Shown: piece after piece, positions 35,890-45,419 of the stretch
How the letters are laid out: every line of letters begins with the position of its first letter
Position numbering within the stretch: the stretch's first letter is position 1
NCBI RefSeq assembly: GCF_035222275.1
Contig: NW_026946360.1
Span: 558,001 to 622,000 of the forward strand
Source of the DNA: Podospora bellae-mahoneyi
Lineage: Eukaryota > Ascomycota > Sordariomycetes > Sordariales > Podosporaceae
DNA: 64,000 bases
Direction of reading: 5' to 3'
Notes under the pieces: model-generated
Databases searched by the model: none
What the model saw: the letters and a program-made list of their open reading frames with translations, nothing else
What the model was told of the DNA's origin: nothing
Position numbers and translations under genes: made by a program

Positions 35890-38412
35890 TTATTCAGCCC
35901 ACCCTGACGACCAAAAATGTTCTCCCCCTACCACATCCACCCCTATTTCCCCTTCTACCCCATAATCCTCCCCAGTGCCACTACCACCACCAAACCAACT
36001 CCCGAAATCCAACTTCATCAACAACCTATCCAACCCCCCAACTCTCCGGGGTACATATTCCCCCTTCTCCCTCATAACCATCTCCATCTCCTCCCCTCCC
36101 TCCCCGAGAACCACATCCTCATGATCATGCCTCCCCTCGAGCCGCCTCAGCTCCCCAACCAACCCCTCGATTCCCTTTTTGACCTTCGTTTCCACCTCCC
36201 TCAACACCTCCTGAACATCTCTCTCCTCCTTGGCCAAATCAACAAACGCATCAACAACACCCACATCGGCTTCCAAATCGGCGGCTTGCCACACCTGATG
36301 AAGACGGTTGACGCAAGCGACAAGCTGGTCGATCTGGACAAGCAATTCATAAAGGGGATCAGTGAATGTAGGCCGCGAGAGCAACAGCAGCGAGACAAGC
36401 GTGCGGAGGTAGAGTCTATGGGCATGCGACAGTGTCTCTGGGTCGTGAAGACCCAAAAAGGAAGAAGCATTCGGTGGTGGGGAAGACGTATTTGACTCAT
36501 TAAGCCAGATGTCGTCGTCGATGGCTTCTTGTTCTTCGTTGTTGTTGTTTTTGTTGGTGGTTGTGGTGTTACCGGTAGGTGGTGCTGGTGGCTGGGCAGG
36601 TTTGTTCAGATCGGTTTGTGACTGAGGATGGTAGTCGTCTTCGCCTGTGGTCAACCACCTGTGGAAGCCATCTGACAAGCCAGCAACGACTTCTGTCTGC
36701 AGATAAGCTTCTGTTTCCCCAAGGAAGAAGATAGCGGCGCTAGCAGTAGCCCAGGCACTGCGAAGCATATCTGACCTTGCCGTTTGCCGCTGTCTTAGAA
36801 GCAATACCGTTTCTCTTCCGCCTCGTGCGCTTCCCCTTGGCGGCCCTGGCGGTGCAGGATGATGCCTTCTCAACGAGGTAATTTTCCACAGATCTGTCAA
36901 CCGTATGTGCGCTCGTCTCAGTGACAGCAAGTACGAGTTGATCGCAGTATATGTCTGCAGATCTGCCTGTGTCAGAAACAAATCCAATGGCGATGGTATT
37001 TTAAGTGTCAACACTACTGGCACCGAGAATAGCAGGTTCCGAAACGGAGTGTCAGCAATATTCACCAACCCGCTCTCCACCGCTGCCGGCCCTGAAGCGC
37101 TCGGCGCCCGTCTCTTCGCAATCGTCAGCCGCAACAAGTCCCTCGCCAGTTCCACCCCTTCATCCTCTTCATCCCCAGCATCATCATATTCTCCCCTCAT
37201 GTTCCCCATCGCCGCCCAAGTCCGGCTCAGCACAGCAGCAACTTCCCCTTCTTTGACGGTCACATTTCCCAACTTATCCCTCTTCTCCCAACTCATATTC
37301 TCCGCCCTCTTCCACCGACTTCTAATCTTCTCATCCGCCTGCTGCGTCAACGCCATTGCAAACTCCCCCTTTCTCAAAAGAAAAAAATCTCTCAACAACC
37401 CCAGCGTCTCGACAACTTTACTCAACGGCAGCAGCTTCTGCAGAGTTGTCCTAGAAAGGTATCTCCTGATATCCGAGATCGCCCTCCCGAAACTCGCCGC
37501 ATCCAACGGATGCTGCAGCTTGGACAACCTCTCCAACTGCGTCGACAAATGCCCCTTGCCTCTCAGAGAATAATCCCCCACGGCCTTAGCGCGAATCTGG
37601 TTCAAACTCCTCCCGATAAAGAGCATGCTCGCCGCCGCAGCAGGCGTGACAAATCCTGGCAGTAAGTACTCCTCCACCACCCACTCCTCCTCCCATTTCA
37701 TCTCTTCCTCTTCTTGCGCCGTCATTCCCGTCTCCCCAGTCCCTACCCCAGCAACAGCACGCCTGTCCACCCTCCTGATAAAGAAGTCCCCATCACTCTT
37801 TTGCGGCAACTGTCCATACACTACCCAAGCTCCCACCTCCCTCAACCACGTCCCCTCCGCCACGCTGAGCAACTCCCTCGCCAACACTTCCACATCCTCA
37901 TAACCAGTCTGCAATTCTTTCCTCAGTACATCCATCAACCTCGGTCCAGTACACCGCTCCCCTTGTTGCTGCTGCTGCTGCTTCCCCATCCCCGTGACCA
38001 TAAACCCCGTCACCTCCCCCAAAAACTCCATCCTCCTCCTCCACGTCCCCTCAATCAACCCCACCATCTGCGTCAACGGGACAATGTTGTACCCTCCGAC
38101 CATCTTGCTGTCTTTAGTGAGAATGTCACTTTCGATTTGGAGGAGAAATTGCTGAAATGAATGGAGGTGCTGTGAGAGAATCGACGAGGCGACAGATCGG
38201 CAGATGACAGATGGGTGGCTGGTTGATATCAAATTTGAGTGACTTGCTATTGTTGTGTGGAGGGTCGACAAGGTGGCTAGGGGTTGGAGCAGTGCGGCCT
38301 CGCTTGGCGTGAGGGAGAGGGTGGGTGAAAGGTCATTTGGGGAAAGGGTAGCGGCTGCGCGGAGGAGCGGGGAGGGGTGTCCAGAGAGGGAGAGCAGAAT
38401 TTCGTGGAGCAT
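35890..38412 (-). CDS. gamma-tubulin complex component 4 (GCP4) family protein (840 aa)
   Basis: This is a single-exon gene for a Spc97/Spc98-family protein. It most resembles GCP4, the small-body subunit of the gamma-tubulin ring complex that helps nucleate microtubules at spindle pole bodies (GCPD in Aspergillus, Gfh1 in fission yeast). The start (MLHEILLSLSGHPSPLLR) matches the typical GCP4 opening. GRIP1-like features follow: TLSTLHTTIASHSN, MVGLIEGTWRRRMEF and YLLPGFVTPAAAASMLFIGRSLNQIR. GRIP2-like text includes FLTQADLQTYTAINSYLL, SLRRAHIRLTDLWK and an RSDMLRSAWATASAAIFFLGE-type helix near ~540-570. A low-complexity Asn/Pro/Thr insert lies at ~605-650, and a Gln run occurs near residue 145. 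Length is close to that of fungal GCP4. The product should act in the cytosol and at MTOCs. GCP5/6 are larger, so GCP4 is the better fit. Confidence 0.85.
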   Translation of the reverse strand: MLHEILLSLSGHPSPLLRAAATLSPNDLSPTLSLTPSEAALLQPLATLSTLHTTIASHSNLISTSHPSVICRSVASSILSQHLHSFQQFLLQIESDILTKDSKMVGGYNIVPLTQMVGLIEGTWRRRMEFLGEVTGFMVTGMGKQQQQQQGERCTGPRLMDVLRKELQTGYEDVEVLARELLSVAEGTWLREVGAWVVYGQLPQKSDGDFFIRRVDRRAVAGVGTGETGMTAQEEEEMKWEEEWVVEEYLLPGFVTPAAAASMLFIGRSLNQIRAKAVGDYSLRGKGHLSTQLERLSKLQHPLDAASFGRAISDIRRYLSRTTLQKLLPLSKVVETLGLLRDFFLLRKGEFAMALTQQADEKIRSRWKRAENMSWEKRDKLGNVTVKEGEVAAVLSRTWAAMGNMRGEYDDAGDEEDEGVELARDLLRLTIAKRRAPSASGPAAVESGLVNIADTPFRNLLFSVPVVLTLKIPSPLDLFLTQADLQTYTAINSYLLSLRRAHIRLTDLWKITSLRRHHPAPPGPPRGSARGGRETVLLLRQRQTARSDMLRSAWATASAAIFFLGETEAYLQTEVVAGLSDGFHRWLTTGEDDYHPQSQTDLNKPAQPPAPPTGNTTTTNKNNNNEEQEAIDDDIWLNESNTSSPPPNASSFLGLHDPETLSHAHRLYLRTLVSLLLLSRPTFTDPLYELLVQIDQLVACVNRLHQVWQAADLEADVGVVDAFVDLAKEERDVQEVLREVETKVKKGIEGLVGELRRLEGRHDHEDVVLGEGGEEMEMVMREKGEYVPRRVGGLDRLLMKLDFGSWFGGGSGTGEDYGVEGEIGVDVVGGEHFWSSGWAE

Positions 38413-39300
38413 TTTGGCTGGTGTGACGGCTTTTTGTCATGAAGGTGGTGGTGAGGTGGGGATGTTGGTGAGCTGAGGGAAGTGTCAGTCTAGCATACGA
38501 ATGAAGAGCGGTGAAACATGCAAGACATACATTTCAGTCATAACCGGACTTCTTTCATCGAGTTTGGTATTCTCGTCTGAACTCTTCCTCAGGGCTTGGA
38601 TAAATAATATAATTGTTCCCAAAATTTCGAACCGGCAGCACATGGAGCAGCCTGGTCGTGTTGCAGTGCCAACTTGCAGCAAATGAAAGTGAAAGTGGGA
38701 GGAATCGTAATTTGAGCAAACAAACGAAATTTGTAACTAAGAAGTCGAGTTTTGTTCGGGGTTCGTAGCAGGCAATCAACAAAAGAGTGATGCGACTCAA
38801 AGGCGGCTCTGACTTGGTAACGGTGGACGGATTCAGCTCCAACGGTCACTTGTTACAAGCCAGGGACTCGGTGAACTCAACCGGTCGATGCTAGGTAGGT
38901 AGTCAGAGTCGTAAACCCGTCTTCAAAACTTGTCCCATTGTCTGTGAGAGGGCGGCAGGTGTGACTGACAGGGCCCCCTATATCAGCCAGGTCAGCTGTT
39001 TGCTCCTGCTGTTGAGTGTGTGAAGGCACCTTATCTGAAGCAATGAAATGCCGTCAGTGGTGGAACCACTCGACAGTTCACAACGCGACTTGATGAAAAG
39101 GCAGGGGGTCGACATCACGTGATGCATTCATACCCCTGTGTAAGTCCTGCGATCTTCTCTCACTTCATCATCACACACATTTCTCATCCGAACATCCCGT
39201 TCATATTACGCTAAATTATGATATCAAAACAGGACATTCCAAAACAACTCGTCATGGTAGAAAAGAATACGGCTCATACCTCGTCTGCCTCGCCAACATT
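38413..39300. other. intergenic between GCP4 and the senescence-domain gene
   Basis: This is 0.9 kb between two minus-strand genes, serving as the GCP4 promoter and the 3' flank of the next gene. An ATCACGTGAT palindrome lies at about 39115-39124, a possible E-box-like site. No gene was seen. Confidence 0.55.
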
Positions 39301-41027
39301 CTACTTATAGATAGCTCCGTTGCCGTTGCCATTCGCTGGTTGCTTCCCCTCCGCAACTGTCATTCCGCTCAGCGACTGTGTGTCAACCGACGACTTTCCT
39401 CCGTCATTATCAATAACAGCTGCACCGCCATCACCCCCGCCCACAACGATAGACTCGCCCTTTGATGTCTTGCCCACAACCATACCCTTGGCCACGCTCT
39501 TGATCAGGGCCCTGCGCGAGACGCCCGTTACATCAATGTAGACCAGTCCGACATTCTTGACGCCACCACCAATCGACCTGCTCACCTCTCCTGCCTCGGG
39601 TCCCCACTTGTGCTGAACGACAGTTGTGGCGGCATCTGACGTCGACGCAAGCAAGTGACGTCCGGCCTGCTCTACACCGTCCATTACAGTGGAAAAAGCC
39701 ATCATGCTCTTGTTCAGGATGCCTGGCTTATATGTGTCAAGCGGTTTGCCGTCCGGGCCATACCCCTTGTGACCAGTGGTCGCCTTCTTGCCATGTCCAC
39801 CGAGCGTCGCTCCGAGGTTCTGTGCAACTTTGCCAATCTGGCCTACCGTTTTGGCCGACAGAGTGGCCGCACCGCCAGTAAAGGTGCCGATGCGACGGAT
39901 GTGTTCCTTGGTGGTCGGCTTGAAGGTCATGGGCTTCGCAGCAGGCTCGGATCGCTTGGTGTAATTGTCGGCCTGGCCTTGGAGAAGTTTGGCAACCATG
40001 TCGGAGCCAGTGATGATGAGCCGTGAGGCAGCGTGCGCGTTCGAGACAAGGAAGGAATTCTTGTAGGCTGGATGCAGCTCTGCATCCCACAGCTCAGGGG
40101 AGATAGGTGCCACCTGAACATTCGAACCACCATCGGCAGGGAGCGTGATCTCGACCGGATCTGCAACATCACAATGGTTAGAAAGGACCCGTTATGCCGT
40201 GCCACACGGTTCGGACTCACCTTTCGATCCAGGTTGCAGGGAACTGTGCTCAACAACCTGGAAGTTCTCGGCAAGCTCGCCAATCACGCTGCCGTCCTCT
40301 TCATCAACCAAAACGATCTGTCCTGGCGCGTGAGCGGTGTTGGAGGGGCCTCCACGCGCATAAGCCTCGCCAGGTTTGAAGTCTGCTGGGTTATACGCGG
40401 GCAACTGTTCGCCTGTGGCGACAGCAGCCTTGGAGCCAGTACCCCCGCTGCTGACCTTCTGGTCGGTGTCCTCCCACCACTGCTTCTCGCTTTTTCCATG
40501 AATTTTTGGGGGCGGGGCCCTCTCGAGGAAAGCGGTGCATTGCGCCAAAATGGTCTCGAATGTGTCGACGTCCTCCTGGATCCCCTTTCGGCTTTGTACC
40601 GAGGGAAACTCAATCCTGGTGAATGCGCCGCTGTCCGGCCCCAAATCCCACCGCGGAATCAGGTAACTGGTTGGCGGCTGATGGTAGATTTGCGTGGTGG
40701 CTGGCAGCGGGAGATCGAGCTCAGGGGGCAGGTGAAGATGGAGGTAGAAGTCCTGCTCGGCGTTTGACGTCTCCGGGTCGATGGACGGGTCGGCGAAAAC
40801 AGAGCTCGTAGGAACCATCAGCAGCGACAATGTCTGCGGGCCCGTTGGCGTGAGGGGCTGCTCCTTGCCATTGGCGATATGGTATGCCTTTACACCATTG
40901 ATGGCATACAGCAGCTTTGGATCCTGTGGTTGGCGCATGGGATTAGATTATGTGTTTTTTCGGTGGATTGGGGTGTCTGAGATCGGTGTGGCCAAGGTAG
41001 GTTGCTCACATTGTGTCCAGAAGCCAT
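39301..41027 (-). CDS. spartin-like senescence-domain protein (526 aa, 3 exons)
   Basis: This protein resembles spartin and plant senescence/dehydration-associated proteins. In animals spartin acts on lipid droplets and binds or moves lipids. Exons are 41010-41027, 40221-40923 and 39301-40160; introns are 86 and 60 nt. The first exon is only six codons (MASGHN) and joins in phase 0 to DPKLLYAINGVKAYHIANG. I prefer it over the internal ATG at 40938 because donor GTGAGC, branch CTAAT and acceptor CCACAG are all present and the 40938 reading would begin inside the intron. Residues ~10-230 form an N-terminal beta-rich domain. The senescence domain spans about 270-475 and starts with SNAHAASRLIITGSDMVAKL. 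It has amphipathic, Gly/Ala-rich helices such as GTFTGGAATLSAKTVGQIGK. An acidic, Gly-rich tail ends the protein. Confidence 0.85.
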
Positions 41028-44000
41028 TACGTCGGCTGTCCTTTCAGTTAATATGTGCCGATATTGTCGCCGCGCGATGATGCGGGATGTCCAGGTGTGT
41101 CGCACTCGAAAAAGGGGCGATGACGCTGCGACTTGGGCTTCTTTATCTCAGCCGTCAAGTCGATGAAATCACCCAAAAACCGCTCGCCCAGGAAGATTGG
41201 TGTATGGCAAGAATAGCTCTATCGCAATGGCACGATTTGACCAAGAAGGCGGGGTTAAATCACTTATCACTTTCAGTTCTTGCCCCAACGAACTGTTCCA
41301 GTGTTCAAAATAGCAACAGCGAGACACCAGCACCCCGCGCAAGAGGTCCCAGGGCGCTTAGAGAGCTCCCCTGTGTGGAGCATGGGCGCGAGGCCTCGCC
41401 CTTCAAGGGCGACGTCATTGGTTTGCCGCATGAAATCAGAGCCTCCAATGCCACAAGATACATCTCTTGCATCCGCCACCGTGTCTATTATGAAACAGGG
41501 AACAAAAGGTGGAGAGTTTTATGCTCTGGTTAGCTCTACATCTTTTCTGATCTTCAGATATAGTTACTGATGACGCATTTGTTTCACCGTTGTCACCTGC
41601 AGGGAAAAGGGTCGTTTATGCTTGAAAGCCCGCTCGCTGTAGCGTACATATATAGAACCCCTGAGCGAGCTGGTTGCGATCATGGAACCTCCGGTTTTCT
41701 CCCCGCGCTCCATGTCGGTAGTCGGCAACTCCAGGTGTTCATCCAACTCAGCGTGGCCGACGGATGTAAGGTCAATTTTGGGCCTCGCGTGCTCTGGCCG
41801 GTGTTTCCTTTTTGTATGGTTTGTGGCGGCGTCCTTTTTGCTGGGAGTGCGGGGGAGGGAGGTGCAGTACTTTGGAATAATTAGGTTGTGATGGTCTGAC
41901 TGGCTGGAGTTTGAGCGTGCAAAGAGTGGTTGATGGCGGGGCACAATTGTTGGTTACATAGCCAGATCGAGGGTGTTTGGGTCACGAAGAGATCGTGTCC
42001 CGCCCAACATGGAAGACTGTGCAACTGTGAAGGAAACAGCCCAGTATCTTGCGTTGTTCAACTCGAAGCTGTCATGGGTGAGCTGCTTTCCACAGGCTCT
42101 TCTAGATAGGCCTTCCCTAGCCTCATCCAAGGCCCAACTTGAGACCTGGCTTCTTTAGCATACTGAACAAGGTGGTAAAGCAGAGTTCGGATGCCTGAGT
42201 GCAACCTGGAAGTCACGATCGAAACTGTTTGAGAGTTCGAGGAAAAGAGCGTCGAGGGAGCTCGACTCGATCGAATCAGGGGCGCATTTCCCGTTGCCGA
42301 GTGGCTGCAGGCACTCCCGATTCGGCTTCTTCACTGCGGCGGGTACCCATCAGTGTGCAGTTGCCGACCTGCAGTGTCCTCCCATCGTAGCAAAGCGTGA
42401 ATACCCAACAAATCGAGGCATTTACCGCGAGAAAAACGACACTGCTTATAGTAGGCTTCTTCCCAGGTCGTCGGTTTTTGATTCCGTTGGATTCCAGCCA
42501 ACGGGGAGGCTTTCCGGCTTTTCAGGTGCTGTTTTGTTTTCCTGTACTCCGTTCCTCGTCACTTCTTACTCCTCACGCATCTCCCGTCCCCTGTGCGTCT
42601 GCATGGCTCACAGATCGTCCCTTTGCGGACGTACCGAAAAGCCCTCTTCTCTTCCACCGCCCCTCTTGGAAAACAGGAACCCGTTGCGCTTGTTCCACCG
42701 TCCTCGGAACACTGACCTGACGGACAAGCCCAGCCTCGTCTTGTCAGCAGTTCCACCACAGAGGAGTTGCTGAGAGTCGGTCGTAAGCGACGTCGGCGGT
42801 CCGCCCGCCTCAAAACAGGCGAGTGTCCACATGCCGTTCGGCCCTAGAAACGATCCAGATGCCGGCTCTTTGGTGGGAGGAAGAGATCCTGGCCGGGAGT
42901 TCAGGCGGGCAGTCTGTGAGCCAAATTGTCCTGCAAAACATAGATTGATAATGGGCGGAAACGAAGGGTTTTATATTCAGGTCAACCACTCATAAGGCTT
43001 CGTTTCTGTTCCGTGCCGTGCCTGACTCTTCGACGCCGCCATCTTCTTCCTGTAAACAGCGGAAGCGGGGTGTGGCTCGAAAGCCGTGCCAAGGTCAAAG
43101 AAAAAGGCGCTAACCCAGGGCCCCTCTTGCCGACATCTCCCTTACCTGAGGGCGTTCTGTGGCCCGTGAGAGCGTTGAGCTTCCCAGTTTGGAGACCTTT
43201 CGGTGGTGTTGGTTGGTGGTGTGCCCGCCCAGGTTGCCGTTGGTCAATGCGCCTAGTACCAAAGAATGTCATTGTTCTCAAGACGAAGATCGTTTCACAA
43301 CCTATCTAACATATCAAACATTGGGCGGATGTGTCAAGGGTCGCGTAGAGTAGAAAGTACCTGTCTTCAAGCGTGGAGTGCAATGCTCCTTGATACCAGG
43401 CAGGCCCCATCGTTCGTCCCTGATGTCAATCCGTGACATGTCAAACTCTGACCGTGGGTGGCTGCCCATACCCTCAGCCCAGGCCGGCCCAGGTGCAAAA
43501 CTTCGCGATATGGTAACCCGGGAAGATGCTGTCCGAGCCGTCCCCGGAAGGGCTGTTGACTGGCTCTTGGCTAGATGCTAGCTTCCCCGTTCCTCGATGG
43601 CAGATGGCACTTCATCTTCAGGGATTTGCCTATGAACAGTCCAGCAGGAGAGGTCTCTGCGACTCTGCTTTGTGGAATGCCAGTCCTCACTCAGTGCCGT
43701 CAAATAAAAAGACCGCAACGGGCCACTTCTTTTTTTTTCCCATCGCCTCTTTTTTGGGATTCCCCGTCCGTTCCACCACGTCCAGCTCCAAATAGCCCAG
43801 GCCGAAGAGATATCGAATCGCCGTCAACGACACCAACCAAACCCCCGTCCGTTTTCCGATCGATCCCCAAACATCCCGTCCACTGCCGCCCCCGTCAGGT
43901 ATCCGTACCTACGCTACAAAAAAAAATCCCTGACCTGGAACTGTCCACCCTCGCTCTCGGAACTCGGAGCTGCTTCGCCTGACGCTGACGCACCCGACCC

Positions 44001-44063
44001 TGCCGACACACTGTTTGTTGCTTGTTGGCCGTTGCTTGCTGTTCCGAATTTCTCTCGATCTGG
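41028..44063. other. intergenic, 3 kb without a supported gene
   Basis: This region lies between the divergent senescence-domain gene and the transcription factor leader. Open frames reach about 160 codons (e.g. 42294-42773 plus) but have poor starts and no domain. I see no repeat, tRNA or element. Part of it may be 5' leader or upstream exons of the gene at 45420. Confidence 0.5.
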
Positions 44064-45419
44064 ATGTAGGTTATCTGAATTATCCTTTTTTCCCCTCTTC
44101 TCTAGCCCCCTAACTGCAAGCTGCGTCCACCCTCACGGCTTGTTGTTGTTTGTCTGCACCATCGTGCCTCTGTGCAGCCAGTAGCATATCGTGTGCGTCC
44201 CAGTCCCGCCCAAGCCCAAACACCACCGCGCCGTTTCCCGCCCGCCGTTTCCCACCTCACCGTCTTCGTGCTCCCCGACTAGATCAGCTTCCAAAGGCTC
44301 TCTTCTTATCAAGCAGCATAGAGGCTAACCAGCAAACTAGTCGACCATCCCGTTGCGCGTCCCACTGCCGCTCCCGCTCCCGCTACCGCTGCCGCTACCT
44401 GCCGTACGGAGTATCCGTCGGCCGCAACCACCACACGCGCGCAACCTCCACGACCCACGACCCACGACCCACGGCCTGGCCCACGCAGCAGGCTAGATAG
44501 CATCGGCATCGTTAGGATCGGATCAAATCAACAGCTGCGTTTCGGCGTCACATTGCTGTTCGGGTAGACACACCCTTTTTCTCGCTATCTGTGGCCCTTG
44601 ACTCGTCCGGCCACCCGCGCGCGCAAAGAACGGCTACGTGCATTTCTTGTCGACGCTGTAATACCTTGTGCCAACGCCCGTTCGACTGTTCTGGTAGCAC
44701 TGGCCCGTCCGGGAAACCCTCTCTGCCACTTGTCTGCGCTGCCTCGACTGGGCTCCCCCCCCTCCCTCCCCTCTCTCGCGCCGCCGTCGTGCTTCCGTCT
44801 TGCCGTTGCCCGCCCTCCCCCCCTCCCTGATCCTATCATCTGGGTATCTCGCCGCGCTCCCTCCGAAGTGTGAGTACCTTCCGTACCCTATTTAGTCCCG
44901 TCCGCTCTTCGATCCGCCCGACGACACCGACTACCTAGCCTCGGCTCTCCTCCCCTCCCCGTGCCCTGCACATCGCTTTCCGCCGAGCGGTCTCTCTGCA
45001 GTAGCAGTCTGTTGCACTGTGGAGTGTGGCCCAAGGACGGCCTTGTTTCTTGACAGCGCCTGTATCAAGGGGTCCCCTCGCGAGACCCAACCGCCGTCAC
45101 AATTGCGTCCCAGCTGCGCATCCAGTCCATCCTGTCCCCGGCCGATCCGTCGGAGCAACCTCCCCCGAAACGAAAGTTTCACGACGCCTTTGCCGGACCG
45201 GCGCCGGAACCATCTCCCGCACCCACGGAGTGGCCTTCACCGGCCCCTCCACCGCCCTCGGACCCGGCACCACCAGACCGGCTACCAAATATTCGACAGC
45301 CGCTTCCACACAGCCCGCCGCGCCCCTCTGCGGCCGGGGGCGGGAATCGCGCTCAACAACCAGCTCCGAAGCCTGTCGTCGTCCCTGACGATGACAGCCG
45401 GGCATCAAATTCGGCTACA
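44064..45419 (+). promoter_or_regulatory. ATG-free leader of the Zn2Cys6 gene, with an overlapping uORF
   Basis: The sequence is strongly pyrimidine/C-rich. After an ATG-TAG (start followed at once by stop) at 44064, no ATG appears for about 1.32 kb until 45391. That ATG opens a ten-codon uORF (MTAGHQIRLQ) whose TGA at 45421-45423 overlaps the main start ATG at 45420. A strong-looking donor (GTGAGT at 44870) and an acceptor (TTCTTGACAG ending 45056) suggest a 187-nt leader intron. The reading frame of the main protein stays open upstream to 45054. Confidence 0.6.

Noticed and set aside
41564-41944. 126-codon minus-strand frame and similar frames in 41-44 kb
   Set aside because: No ATG start, low-complexity text and no splice pattern that extends it.
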